Assembly (NCBI RefSeq): GCF_032362555.1
Contig: NC_083520.1
Coordinates: 1,302,001 to 1,366,000, forward strand
DNA length: 64,000 nucleotides
Origin: Amyelois transitella
Lineage: Eukaryota; Arthropoda; Insecta; Lepidoptera; Pyralidae
Direction of reading: 5' to 3'
Part shown: one piece after another, positions 23,351-36,000 of the stretch
How the letters are laid out: every line of letters begins with the position of its first letter
Position numbering within the stretch: position 1 is the first letter of the stretch
Position numbers and translations under genes: made by a program
Notes under the pieces: generated by a model
Told to the model about the DNA's origin: nothing
Databases searched by the model: none
The model's input: only the letters and a program-made list of their open reading frames with translations

Positions 23351-24229
23351 ATGGGTAATGCGAGTGCAAAAGCTGTGGAAATTAAAACTCCTGAAGTACC
23401 GGCAAATGCTGAAAAACCAAAACTGAAACCTTGTTGTGCGTGCCCAGAAACCAAAAGAGCGCGCGATGCATGGTGAGGTTATAGGGGCAATTCCTTGATT
23501 TTTTTTAAATTACGCAATAGCATAAGGAATAGATTTATTGAAATTATTTCGTTAAATATGCGTCTTTTCTTGTTAAAGAATATTAGGTAGTGTGCACCGA
23601 TTTATATTTAGAAAGTATCTTTGACCACAACTTCACTATAACCATTAATTAAATCTTCGTAGTGTTACCTATTACAGTGTATCTTCGAATACATATCCTA
23701 AACTAGACACATCTTTATAATCACGTCTTTATCCATGCGGGGGTAGGCAGACCCCGCAGTCTCGAAAAGGCTGGAAGGCTTTACATAATCCTACCTACAA
23801 ATTAGGGACTGTATATCAACCAATGTCCACAGTGGAAGCATATATTTAGTAAGATATAGTAAATTTATTCATTAATCTCAAATCCTATCTGGACCAGACC
23901 TCCTATAGAAATAATATTATTTTCAACTAATTGTTCTAAACGACAAACTTATCCTCTTACCTGGACAAGTAAAAGCTTAAAGGCAGCTAGGTTTTAAGAC
24001 CTTTTAGGTACATAAGCCTCCTTATAATTTGAAGGTAGCAGATATTTCTACTTGCCATGATCCTGGCACACTACTTTCTAAACTATTTTCAATATTTTTT
24101 GCCATATGTAATAAAATTGTAATAGAATATTTTCTCAATTTCAGCATTATAGAAAATGGAGAAGAGAACTGTGGTCCGTTGATAGAAGAACACAAGGCTT
24201 GCATGAGGAGAATGGGATTCAACATCTAG
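23351..24229 (+). CDS. COX17: COX17 copper chaperone for cytochrome c oxidase (2 exons)
   Basis: Exon 1 is 23351-23472 and exon 2 is 24145-24229; the intron splits the codon of Cys41 and the sites are GT/AG. The product is 68 aa. It carries copper in the mitochondrial intermembrane space to SCO1/COX11 for cytochrome c oxidase assembly. [16 protein letters not shown] supplies the copper-binding Cys28-Cys29 pair and the first CX9C (Cys31-Cys41); Cys50-Cys60 form the second CX9C of the coiled-coil-helix-coiled-coil-helix fold. The N-terminal 25 residues are a variable Lys/Pro/Ala-rich tail. The start context CACAATGG is good. A candidate AATAAA lies at 24666-24671. Length is typical of insect COX17. 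The intron carries a SINE-A fragment at 23706-23780. Confidence 0.96.
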
Positions 24230-24864
24230 ATGTGTAAAAACTAGTCATTCCTACCCACTTAAATATTAAAATGTAAAACTAATGTTTGCCGCTGTAAGCC
24301 AAAAAATCCCAACTAAAAATCTTTATTGTACTTTGTATTCTTCAGCGGGTTTCACTTCCTGCGCCTTATTTTTCTTATTGTTTTAAATGGAAAATATTTT
24401 TTTTTTAAATTTTTGGCATATGAGCATCAGTGGTAGACCATAAGTATTATAATTTAAACCAAAAATATGTGGTTAAAACTCACCTCGGCCATATATTAAA
24501 ACATGTTCTTGTCTTTCGGATATCAATATTTTGTTATATTTATATGACATTATTAAAGTACTTACTAACAAATCTTTCTTAACAACAAAGGAGTTATTTA
24601 ACATTAAAGATCTGTAGTATTCGCTAACATTATTTATTTTAGAATTAAAGGCTATTGAAAGTGTAAATAAACGATTGTTTTTGTTTTATATTTTGTTTTT
24701 TCTTATGTAGTCAAAACAGATATTGCTGGGTTGCATATCAGGTAGGTAGTCTCCAACTTTTTTCTTGTACAGACTTGACAGGACATATTGGGTCTCATAA
24801 TCCTTCATTCTAGCATCTTGGTAAGCTCAGAGAGAAAGGATAGGTAGGGCAATAAGTAATTAAT

Positions 24865-25780
24865 AGGGTACCGGACAACTTTTCAGATTGTGTTTAAAAA
24901 TAATCTTTATTTATTTATATATCCATAAAAAATATTATTTTAAATAAATAAATCTTTTGGAGTATTAAAAAACATCAAAAACGTAATTTATTTAAAATTG
25001 CCGCGAAAACAGCACTTTACGTCAATTCAGATCGCGTGACGTCATATGTTTGGAAAACAAGCCTTATTACAAGTGATCAGTGCTTGGATAATTTAAGTAT
25101 TTTCTCGCAGATCTAGAAACATGCAAAACCCATAATAATGTAACCTTTAAAATCATAAAAAAAAACATATGTAAAAAAAACTTTGTAAGCAATGAAACTA
25201 GTTTTAGGTTATGATTTCGTTTGTTATTTTTTCAATCATTTCTGTTGTTAAGATAAACAAAAAGAGGTTGAAATACTTACACAAATGTTTTCACATTGCG
25301 AAATTCAGCAAAATAAAAGTCGGTATTAGTGGCAAAGAAACTGCCGACCATGAAAATATCAATCTTTTGAGAGATTTCTATTGTCGGCTTTATTAACCTT
25401 GTTCCATGATAAAAGCTTGATATAGGCGGCTTCAAGCACTTGCGACAACTTCTGTTATGAGTAAAGTCCTTCAATTCTTAACTAATTACAATTAAATATT
25501 TTTAGAAAAATGCTAATAAATCGTAGAATAACTCGAAATAACATACAAAGCAGTGTTGTTTACTTATCACTTCTGAGGTATGACGTCACCCACTGTGATT
25601 GGTGTTTGGGTTCTTACGCTGCACAGATAAAAAATATTGGATTTTTGCAACTTTATTTATTGATTTAAAATTATAAATCATTGTTATTTCTTAAAAATCT
25701 TTACTAAGTGATGTTCTTGTATAAAAAACTTTATTTTAAAACACAACTTAGATTTTTTTTCGATTACTGTCCGGTACCCT
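24865..25780. mobile_element. TIR element with AGGGTACCGGACA ends
   Basis: AGGGTACCGGACA at the left and its exact reverse complement at the right; the symmetry extends to AATAGGG...CCCTATT. 916 bp, AT-rich inside, no recognisable transposase. Superfamily not assigned because no clean target duplication is visible. Confidence 0.75.
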
Positions 25781-26016
25781 ATTTTAGTTAGTTATATTAT
25801 GTTATATTATCTTAATAAATTATAGTTATCTATATATATAAAAATCTTTCCTAAGTGACTAACAGACAACACACAACCCAAACCACTGAGTCTACAGTGG
25901 CTTGCAGCTAATTCTCAAAAAAATCCACGGGAACGCCAATAAACGAGGTATCGTTATTACGCGGGTGGAGTTACGGCATACTTTAGTCTAAATACATAAT
26001 ATTTACCCAGACGAAA

Positions 26017-26270
26017 TGTAGGAGATCCGCCTCCCCTGGTGGGGCCACGTCTTTCGAAAACCTACAGACTATAATACTTGGGGAACAGACGTCAGATAGA
26101 AGGGGCAGGCCGAAGAGATCCTAACTGGACGTCGCAAAAGATGATATGCAAGCCAAATGGACTGAATGACTGAAAACTCGGTACGCCGAAAACCGGACCA
26201 AGTGGAGAGAGAAAAGTGAGAAGGCGCACCCCAGGCCCCAAACACTCCTACACTTCTGTGGAGACAACCG
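26017..26270 (+). pseudogene. LINE ORF2 C-terminal relic
   Basis: Reads like a WWGHVFRKP...GRRKR tail of a non-LTR retrotransposon with stops. A reverse relative is at 27436-27590, so two related tails flank SLC38A9 exon 1 in opposite directions. Confidence 0.55.
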
Positions 26271-26271
26271 G

Positions 26272-26672
26272 GAACACGCAGAGATGAGAGAGGGAGATAG
26301 AATATGTACCTAGCGAAACACGCAGAGATGAGAGAGGGAGATAGAATATGTACCTAGCGAAACACGCAGAGATGAGAGAGGGAGATAGAATATGTACCTA
26401 GCGAAACACGCAGAGATGAGAGAGGGAGATAGAATATGTACCTAGCGAAACACGCAGAGATGAGAGAGGGAGATAGAATATGTACCTAGCGAAACACGCA
26501 GAGATGAGAGAGGGAGATAGAATATGTACCTAGCGAAACACGCAGAGATGAGAGAGGGAGATAGAATATGTACCTAGCGAAACACGCAGACATGAGAGAG
26601 GGAGATAGAATATGTACCTAGCGAAACACGCAGACATGAGAGAGGGAGATAGAATGTGTAACTAGCGAAAAC
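26272..26672. repeat. 44-bp tandem array, about 9 copies
   Basis: The unit GAAACACGCAGAGATGAGAG AGGGAGATAGAATATGTACCTAGC repeats exactly every 44 bp (for example 26281, 26325). The last two units carry CAGACATGAG instead of CAGAGATGAG. It ends about 400 bp before the SLC38A9 ATG. Confidence 0.95.
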
Positions 26673-27071
26673 GACTAAGCAACACAAGATAAATAATTAC
26701 TTAGAATTAAGATACCTACAAAATCAACAACAGGCCATAAGTCAAAGAGCACATTAAATTATTTTTTTATCAACAATCTTTGACGAAAGAATTTATCAAA
26801 CGTTCAACGTGATCCGACCAGTGTGCACGTAGATTAAAAAGTATATTTTAAGCTCATATGTAATTGCAAACATTAAACTTTACAAGTTGTTGGTAACATG
26901 AAGACTTATTAAGTATCTACTTAGTTACGCAAAACTTAGTTATCGTGAACCACAGAGCAAGCAAGTCTTCAGTGTTCATGTTTTGTGTTAATACTTCTAC
27001 AGTTCAACCAGCTTGAAAAAAAGAGGTTCTCAATTTATCTCGATATTTCTTTAATTCGACTTTGAGTGGAC

Positions 27072-30000
27072 ATGCGTTATGTGAAATCGCGTCATGACGA
27101 CGACCTTTCTTCAGCGGCTAGCTCTGTGCGATCTGTAGATAGTTACGAGTAAGTACCTACTTTCTTTCTCACTATCATGTAAATAAATAAATATATACGG
27201 GACAAATAACACAGATTGAGTTAGCCTCGTAGTAAGTTCGAGACTTGTGTTACGTTACGAGATACTAGCTCAACGATACTATATTTTATAATAAATACTT
27301 ATATAGATAAACATCTAAGACCCAGGCCAATCAGAGAAAGTTCGTTTCTCATTATGCCCTGGCTGAGATTCGAACCAGGGACCTCCGGTGTCACAGACAA
27401 GCTCACTACCGCTGCGTCAAAGAGGCCGTCTGTTGGTATGCGTGATCCCGGTTGCACCCCCCACAAAAGCGTTTCGGGGCCCGGGGTCCGCCTTCCGACT
27501 TTTCTCCCTCCACTTGGTCCGGTTTTCGGCGTCCCCTGATTTCAGTCCATTGGCTCACATAGATATCATCTTTTGCGACGTCCAGCTGTTTAATTATGAA
27601 CTAACGAATAAGTCTGTCACTTGAAAAAAAGGGGGAAATAAGTCGGGATAAATAAACTTTTGATACTTGAAACTGAGAAATCTGTATTATTACACTGGAT
27701 TTAACAATATTTGTATTTATTTACTTAAGATTATTAAATATAAAAACATGCACTCGTGAACTATTGCGTCGTAATACAATTTTGAATTATTTTCATTAGG
27801 TTCCATTATGAAAACAAAACATATTCAATGTCTCTAACTGGCCAGTGACATGTAAGGAGGTTTTGTATAAAAATTTTACAAACATTCTGGACGATGCCAT
27901 GATGTTTTTGGCCTGCCTCTTCTACCTGTGCATGGCGGTTATGGAGGTCAGGTGGGAATAGTTTCGTCTAAAAACCTGACCCACCCAATCTAGGATCCAT
28001 AATCGAAGGCATACCCCGGGCTCCTCTCCAGAAAGATGAGGATGCAACCTGGACTAAAGCCAGGAGGGAGAAGAAGCGAAAGAAATATGCAGAGATTGTG
28101 GCAAGTGGAAAGTCTCTGCCTACCCCTACGGGAAAGAGTACTTACCTAGTTACTAATTGTATTGTGTTATGGCACTAACTTTATCAGAGTTGTAGGGAAG
28201 CGAAAATAAATTAGAATGACGAAATACTGATACGCGTTACATCATCCTGACGCAGGTCAATAAATCTATTGAGGAAAGTAAATAGTTACTATGAGAAAAT
28301 GATATAGGGGGGGTGGGGTATAGAAGATACATGAACACGCGAAGATAAGAGTGAATGTCTGAAATTCTACAATCCAGAAAATTTTTACCACAAATTCCCC
28401 TTTGCAGCACTACTTACTTACATAGATATATCGCGTCTTAATTCCTTACGACCAGACACAGCCACCTTGTAAAGATTCAAACATCACTTGAGAATTCAAT
28501 TTTTAGTGACTAGCTCATTATTCCCACAAACATTTATATAGATTCATGATTAAGAATATTTATATCTACATAAGTACAGCCTACTTTCGTCAGATTACAA
28601 TGTACACCTTTATATACGCTACTTACTTTATTGTGTAGTATTTATATTAACAACTAAGATAATACAGACCTAGGTACTTACGCATCGCTTATTTCCTAAA
28701 ATAGTCCTACAACTCCAACAGCAGTAAGTTTATCTGGGAAAGATCAAGGATTACTTACTTGGGTACTTGAAAACTGACATATTTATGAGTTGATAACTTG
28801 ATTAATGAATTTGCAACTTGATAATTGAATTTGCGCATATTTATTTCAACATAAATATATACATATAGAAGAACGTCTAAATCCCTTGCAGGGTAGACAG
28901 AGCCAACAGTCAGTTCAAAACACTGTTAGGCCGCGTTCAGCCATTTAAAGGAATAAATATTTAATGTACCTAAGTGTTAAATGATACCTAGGTATATTAC
29001 GCCCAATTCATTTATCCTAGTTTCCCTAGACGTGAGTGGACAGTTTGGGAAGATACCTACGTATAATTACAGTTTGACAAAGCTGTAGGTAGGTATGTTA
29101 TATAAAATATAACATTTATGATTTAAGTATTACGTGCATACATTTACTCAACACATGTGTTAGACTGAGGGGCCGCGTCAAGCTTTATGGCTTAGTGGAG
29201 AAATTAAGATTCAAATAGTGACAGGTGAGAGAGAGGCTACTAATTCATCGCCTAAAAAACAATATAATAATATGATTTACACTTACTTTTAATTATAAAT
29301 AGGTATCTATACATTGGCGTGAACATAAATAAAATTAAATAAGTACCGTACAGTGCTGATATACTCGTAGCTATAGGTAATTAAGTATAAATATTTACGC
29401 GCGAACTTATATTATTGTCGTTCATCAAGTTCCCGCCATTTGTCAAAAGTGATCCAGTGAGCGTAGTGTTTAATTTAATGTTTTTTACAATTTAGTTTAG
29501 TTTACAATTAAATGTTTATTTCTTTTTTTTTTTTAAAGAATTTTCGCCAGTGATTGCTCGGATTTTGAAGACACTGAAATTGAAGAGCGGAGACGAAGGA
29601 ATAATAAGCACATAAAGTAAGTGACACTTAAGTACCAACTAGGTTTTCCTTCTACTAATTTATATAAATACTAGAGGCCGCCCGCGACTTCGTCCGCATG
29701 GAAACCCTATCAATCCCGCGGGAACTCTGGGATAAAAGTAGCCTATGTGTTATTCTGGGTCTTCAGCTACCTACATACCAAATTTCATGGTAATCGGTTC
29801 AGTAGTTTTTGCGTGAAAGAGTAACAAACATCCATACATCCATACAAACTTTCGCCTTTATAATAGTAGTAGGATCTACATACATACATGTCACACGTCT
29901 ATTTTCCTTGCGGGGTAGACAGAGCTTACAGTCTCTCTCTAATCTCGGGAAATTGTGTAGGGATTTAGTTCCTGTTTTAACTGTTGAAAACAGGCATATC

Positions 30001-33000
30001 TGAGGAATGTTTAATATCTGAATAAACTTGGGATTCCTGGATGGGCTTGCAACCTGTCACTATTTGAATCTCAATCCAATCCATAATGACATAGGTACCT
30101 ACAGCTGAATATGGCCTATCAGTCTTTTCAAGACTATTGGCTCTGTCTACCCCGCAAGGGATGTGACTATATGTATGAATGTATGTAAGAACGAATTCTC
30201 AAATTGATCCAGATTATCTGTCTGCAGCCAGTGTAGACACCTGATGATGGACCGTCTCGAGACTTCCCCCCTTTTGGGGACGGCACCCAAACACGGTTAC
30301 AACCATTTTAATGAACAGGTTAGTTGCATTTGTATCATAATTAGGTACCTATACAACTTATTTCCTTCTCCTGGTATTAGTACCAGTTGCATCCTCACCA
30401 AAGTGTCGTGTGGTTCCCGGCACCAATACAAAAAAAGATAGGACCACTCCATCTCTTTCCCGTGGATGTCATAAAAGGCGACTAAGGGATAGGCTTAAAA
30501 ACTTGGGTTTCTTCTTTCAGGCAATGGGCTAGCAACCTGTCACTATTTGAATCTCAATTCTATCATTAAGCCAAGTAGCTGAACGTGGCCATTCAGCCTT
30601 TTCAAGACTGTTGACTCTGTCTACCCCGCAAGGGATATAGACGTGACCATATGTATGTATGCATCCTCACCACTCCGGAGAGGAGCCCGGGGTGTGCTTT
30701 TGCCCATGTATCCTAGATTGGGTGAGTCAGGTCAATCAGACACGAAGAGACCCCCATCTGATCTCCGCAACCTTTGCAGGAGAACCTAACATACATACAT
30801 ACATATAGTCACGTCTATATCCCTTACGGGGTAGACAGAGCCAATAGTCCCGAAAAGACTGAATGGCCACGTTCTCTCGGCTTAATGATGGAATTGAGAT
30901 CCAAATAGTGACAGGTTGCTAGCCCATCGCCTAAAAAAAGAATCACAAGAATGTAAGCCTATCCCTCAGTCGCCTTTTACGACATCCATGGGAAAGAGAT
31001 GGAGTGGTCCTATTCTTTTTTGTATTGGTGCCGGGAACCACACGGCACAGGAGACAACCTAACCCGTATTATATCGATCATGGTTACACACCCAGTTGCC
31101 TGAATGAGCAGGTTTCCTCACAATGTTTTCCCTCACCGTAAGAGCATCGGTTGGTATTCAAACTAATGTACATAACTCCGAAAATAGTCATTGGTACATG
31201 TCCGAGGTGGGATTCGAACCTGGGCCTCGCCTAATTATACAACTTATCGCCTGCAAATTAAAGCAATTGAATGTGTTTATATTGTTAGCTATTTGTTTTT
31301 GTTTAAAAGCTATTTATCCTTTTCCCTTACTTAACTTTTACAAACATTTTAATTCACAATGTATTTTCTTCACTACCAAACAACCTTGGAAGCTTGCACT
31401 GGATAAATTGTTTTTTTCTTGATTACCCTTTACGACATCCGATACAAGAAAGAGATATAAGTCATATTCGAGTACTGCAGAATTGTGCATAACTATTTTT
31501 AAAATTAACAGCTAATCATGGACTTTCTGTATTTTCGAGACTTTTGGCTCTTTCTACCCCCGAATTGCTATACTGTACTTATGTAGAACGAGTTATAGGT
31601 ATGGTTATGTAAAACCTACAATATAATCAATTCTAAGTTTAGATAGTTGTGAAGTTGACGTTGTTGATGAAAATGCTGCAGTGCAGTTTGTTACCGCTAC
31701 TTCTGCAGTGACGCTTTGGAAGAGGCAGTAAACTTAGTTTTAAGTAATTTATTTGACGTCAACCAATGTTGTGAAACCAAAAGATAGGACTATTATTAAG
31801 TGATATGAAGTGTCCCATAATAATGAATAAAACATTATAATTTGTGCCGTGTGGTTCCCGGCACCAATACAAAAAAGAATAGGACCACTCCATCTCTTTC
31901 CCATGGATGTCGTAAAAGGCGACTAAGGGATAGGCTTACAAACTTGGGATTCTTTTTTAGGCGACAGGCTAGCAACCTGTCACTATTTGAATCTCAATTC
32001 TATCATTAAGCCAAATAGCTGAGCGTGGCCTTTCGGTCTTTTCAAGACTGTTGGCTCTGTCTACCCCGTAAGGGATATAGACGTGATGATATGTATGTAT
32101 GTATGTACATTATAATTTTGAATCTTTTGTTACCTAAAATCTAAGTATTCTAAGATCCAGTGACCTCCAAGCGGTTTCTTGAATTCAGTTATATCTATCT
32201 TCAATAAGCCAGAAATACCTAGACAGTGACCTGGTAACTGGGTCGGCTAAAATTAGATTTCCTTTATCAAAATTTTGAAAGACGTCATTCATATCTCAAT
32301 TGCTCGTATTTAATCAAAGCTTAATTTACGTTATTTGACCTAAGAGCGCTTGTTTCATTATTAGACGATTAATGATATTGAGTTGTGCCGTGTAGTTTTT
32401 GTCACTTTAGATTAGGACCACTCCGTCATCATTAATTTATTTATTTAATACAGCGGTAGTAGTACACCTCTTAAAGTATTTGACAAAGAATTCTTATATA
32501 AAAAAATATACCTAATCTTGACAGTCTTCGTCTCAAATACAAAGGACAAATAAAAAAGGATTTAACATCATTCAAGGAAAGAGACGTGGCACGTGCCATG
32601 ATCCATGAGATGGAGTAGTTCTATTATTTTTTCTATTGATGCCGGGAACCACACGGCACAAGTTACACATCGTTCAACAAGATGGTTTGACCGTAAACAT
32701 TTTTAAGTAGTTAGGTTTATGACTACCTAAGGCTAACGTTTATGAATAAGGCTGTATGCATATGTTTACGAATATGTTTAACTGTCGATATTTATAATTA
32801 TTATATTAGTTTAATTTAATAAGATTTATAATTAGTCATATTTACAATACTTGATGTAGGTATTTATAGTTGATATTATACCGCATCTCGATTTATAGCA
32901 TGCTGACGTCTGCTGTATGCAGGTATTAACTTATGATATAAATTATTTCGTGACCGAGGGATTTCTCATTTTCGCGCGCAATTCTAAGATTTGGGAGACA

Positions 33001-36000
33001 TTTTGACTATCTTTAGTAGCTCACAAAAATGCTTGCTTTACTCTGTACGTGTGACTAGCAACGCACACATAATAATTCGCTGATTTACCTAAACTCGAGC
33101 GGACGATTTTTGTGAAATGGCTCTTAATATACGCGACTAGTTTAAAAAAAACTTAATTGCACAACAAGCACATAAGTTTGTTTATCTTATTAATTTCACA
33201 GGCCCAATCAGAACTGACTTCTAGTAAAATCATATCGTCTTACAAGCGTATGGAAAACTCAACAAATCAGGAAAAGAGAAAGCAAAGTTCTCTGGTCACG
33301 ATGTAAGTAATTCGAGATCACTATTTGTCATATTATTAACTAAGTTTTGCGTGGGGCTTCGCTCCCGTAAAAAATTCCCGAAAAATAATGCCTATATTGT
33401 TGGTCTATACTATATCTGTGCCAAATTCCGTGAAAATCGGTCCAGTAGTTTTACAAACATACAGAAATACCAATCTTTCCTCTTTATTATTTGTGTGGAT
33501 GGCCCTCTTACTATGCTATAGTAAAAAAGGCTACTACAGGTCTTTTTTTACTCAGAAACAATTTCAAGCATGAATATAGTCTATGTTTAAAAGGATGCAG
33601 TTGTTTTAAATGTCACCTTGTATATATAAAGCGAGCTTGTTTTGAAGCACCACACTGTAATGAGAGAAACAAAAAAAACATGACATAACCTATCTTTCTA
33701 CCTCAGATTTTCAGTATGGAACACAATAATGGGGTCGTCTCTCCTGACCATGGCGTGGGGGGTGGAGCGAGCTGGTCTGCCAGCCGCCCTGGTGCTGGTG
33801 GCGGTCATGGCCGCCCTGTGTCTGTATACTGCGCATGTGCTGCTGAGGGTCAACCTTCATCATGGTAAGGTTCCTACCTGTAAAAGGATAGGGCGACCAA
33901 TCGGCTGTGGCATTCCTATCAACCCGTTGGAAAAGGGGATGAGTGAGTAATAATAGAATAACTGATTAACTAACTGACTGACATATAAATGCATAGCTCC
34001 CAGCGGTTTGAGCTTTCTAGATATTTGACATTTAACGTGTGTGTGTAGTGTACCGTGTGGTTCCCGGCACCTATAGAAAAAAGAATAGGACCACTCCTTC
34101 TCTTTCCCGTGGATGTCGTTAAAGGCGACTAAGGGATAAGGAAAACCAGGAATTTAAAAAAAGGCTAATAAACTTGGGATTCTTCTTGTAGGTGATGGGC
34201 TAGCGACCTGTCACTTTATATGAAACTCAATTTTATCATTAAGCCAAAAAGCTGAACGAGGCCTATCAGTGTTTTTAAGACTGTTGACTCTGTCTATCCC
34301 GCAGGGGATTAGACGTGATTATATGTATGCATGTAACAATACGTAGATTTCTTGTTTGGTCTAGGGTTTTATTATGTGAGGAATTTCCTAAATTCCTACT
34401 CGAACTGAATTTCTTCTTATTCTCTCGTTCCAGGCACAGTGACGTGTGAAGTTCCAGCTCTTTGCAGGACCCTGCTGGGGAGACCAGCGGAGGTGGTAGC
34501 CCATGCCTTCAGTCTTGTTGTGCTGCTGGGCGCCAATGTAGTTTATTGGATTTTGATCACGAACTTCTTGTATTTCACCGTCAATTACTTTGCAGGTAAG
34601 TGGAATTGGAGATGAACTAAGTCTACGTCTAAATCTAAGAGTCAAAGTTTAAGCCAATGACTGAATTTATTACGATGCCGAAATACTAACATTTTATTCT
34701 TCGACGGCCGCAGTGGCGCAGCGGTAGTGCGCTTGTCTGTGACACCGGAGGTCCCGGGTTCGAATCCCGGCCATAATGAGAAACGAACTTTCTCTGATTG
34801 GCCTGGGTCTTGGATGTTTATCTATATAAGTATTTATTTATTATGTTTATCTTTAAGTGTGGTAGAAGCGTGTGGTTTAATGTTACTGAAAGATACCTCC
34901 TTTATGAAAGAAATATGTTTCCCTCAAACGATGACAATGTCAATATACAAAACCCTGGAAACCTTAGGTATATTTATAATTTATTTCTTATTTATTTACT
35001 AATTTATACATACATACATTCATACATATGATCACGTTTTTATCCCTTACGTGGTAGACAGAGCCAACAGTCTTGAAAAGACTTATAGGCCACGTTCAGC
35101 TGTTTGGCTTAATGATAGAATTGAGATTCAAATAGTGACGGGTTGCTAGCCCATCGCCTAAAAGAAGAATCCCAAAGCCTATCCCTTAGTCACCTTTTAC
35201 GACATCCATGGGAACGAGATTGAGTGGTCCTATTCTTTTTTTTATTGGTGCCGGGAACCACACGGCACTTAATTACTAATTTATGTACACGGAAAACATC
35301 GAAAATGATAAATACAAGGAACAAATTTACACAGGTTCTGCTTATTTCAAAAGAAACCTCTTCCAGACAGGCGTGTACTCCACTCACACAACTATTTATA
35401 GACATATGTACATAAACAAATACATAAATAAAATACATATGTAAATACTAAATAATAAACTTACATCAAATACTCATATACAATAGGTACCAAATGGGCT
35501 TGCAGAGGAAGTATTTTTTATTAAATTTTTCAAATGGGAAAGTGATTTAGTGTCAAGTATCTCGGGAGGCAATGACACAATCTAACATCATGAACATTAG
35601 TTAGTTAGTTAGAGACATTATATTACATCATACTCGTCGCGTTTTATTATTTTTCCAAATAGAAAACACAGAGATAATCATTAATGTGCTGAAAACTAAA
35701 CATCTAAAGCAAAGTACATTAAATAAGACAGTTAACAAATGTATCAAAAACAAGTTCAAATTCAAAATTTTTATTCATTATCAAAGGACACTTCATATCG
35801 CTTCATAATTGTCATATCTTTTGGGTTCACAACATTGGTCGACGTCAAATAAATTATTTATTTATTTATTTAAACTTTATTGCACAAAAACAAAAAATGT
35901 ACAAAAGGCGGACTTAATGCCGTTTGGCATTCTCTACCAGTCAACCAGCTGACCAAACAGAGAAAACTTTAAGTTGGTGGTGCGATAAAGTGCACATGCA

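Noticed and set aside
24022..24225. 67-aa open frame on the - strand over COX17 exon 2
   Set aside because: Shadow of the COX17 exon, whose own reading and splice sites are conserved.
26272..26672. CRISPR-like array
   Set aside because: Directly abutting 44-bp units without variable spacers, in an animal genome.
34388..34645. 85-aa open frame on the - strand
   Set aside because: Antisense of SLC38A9 exon 6.
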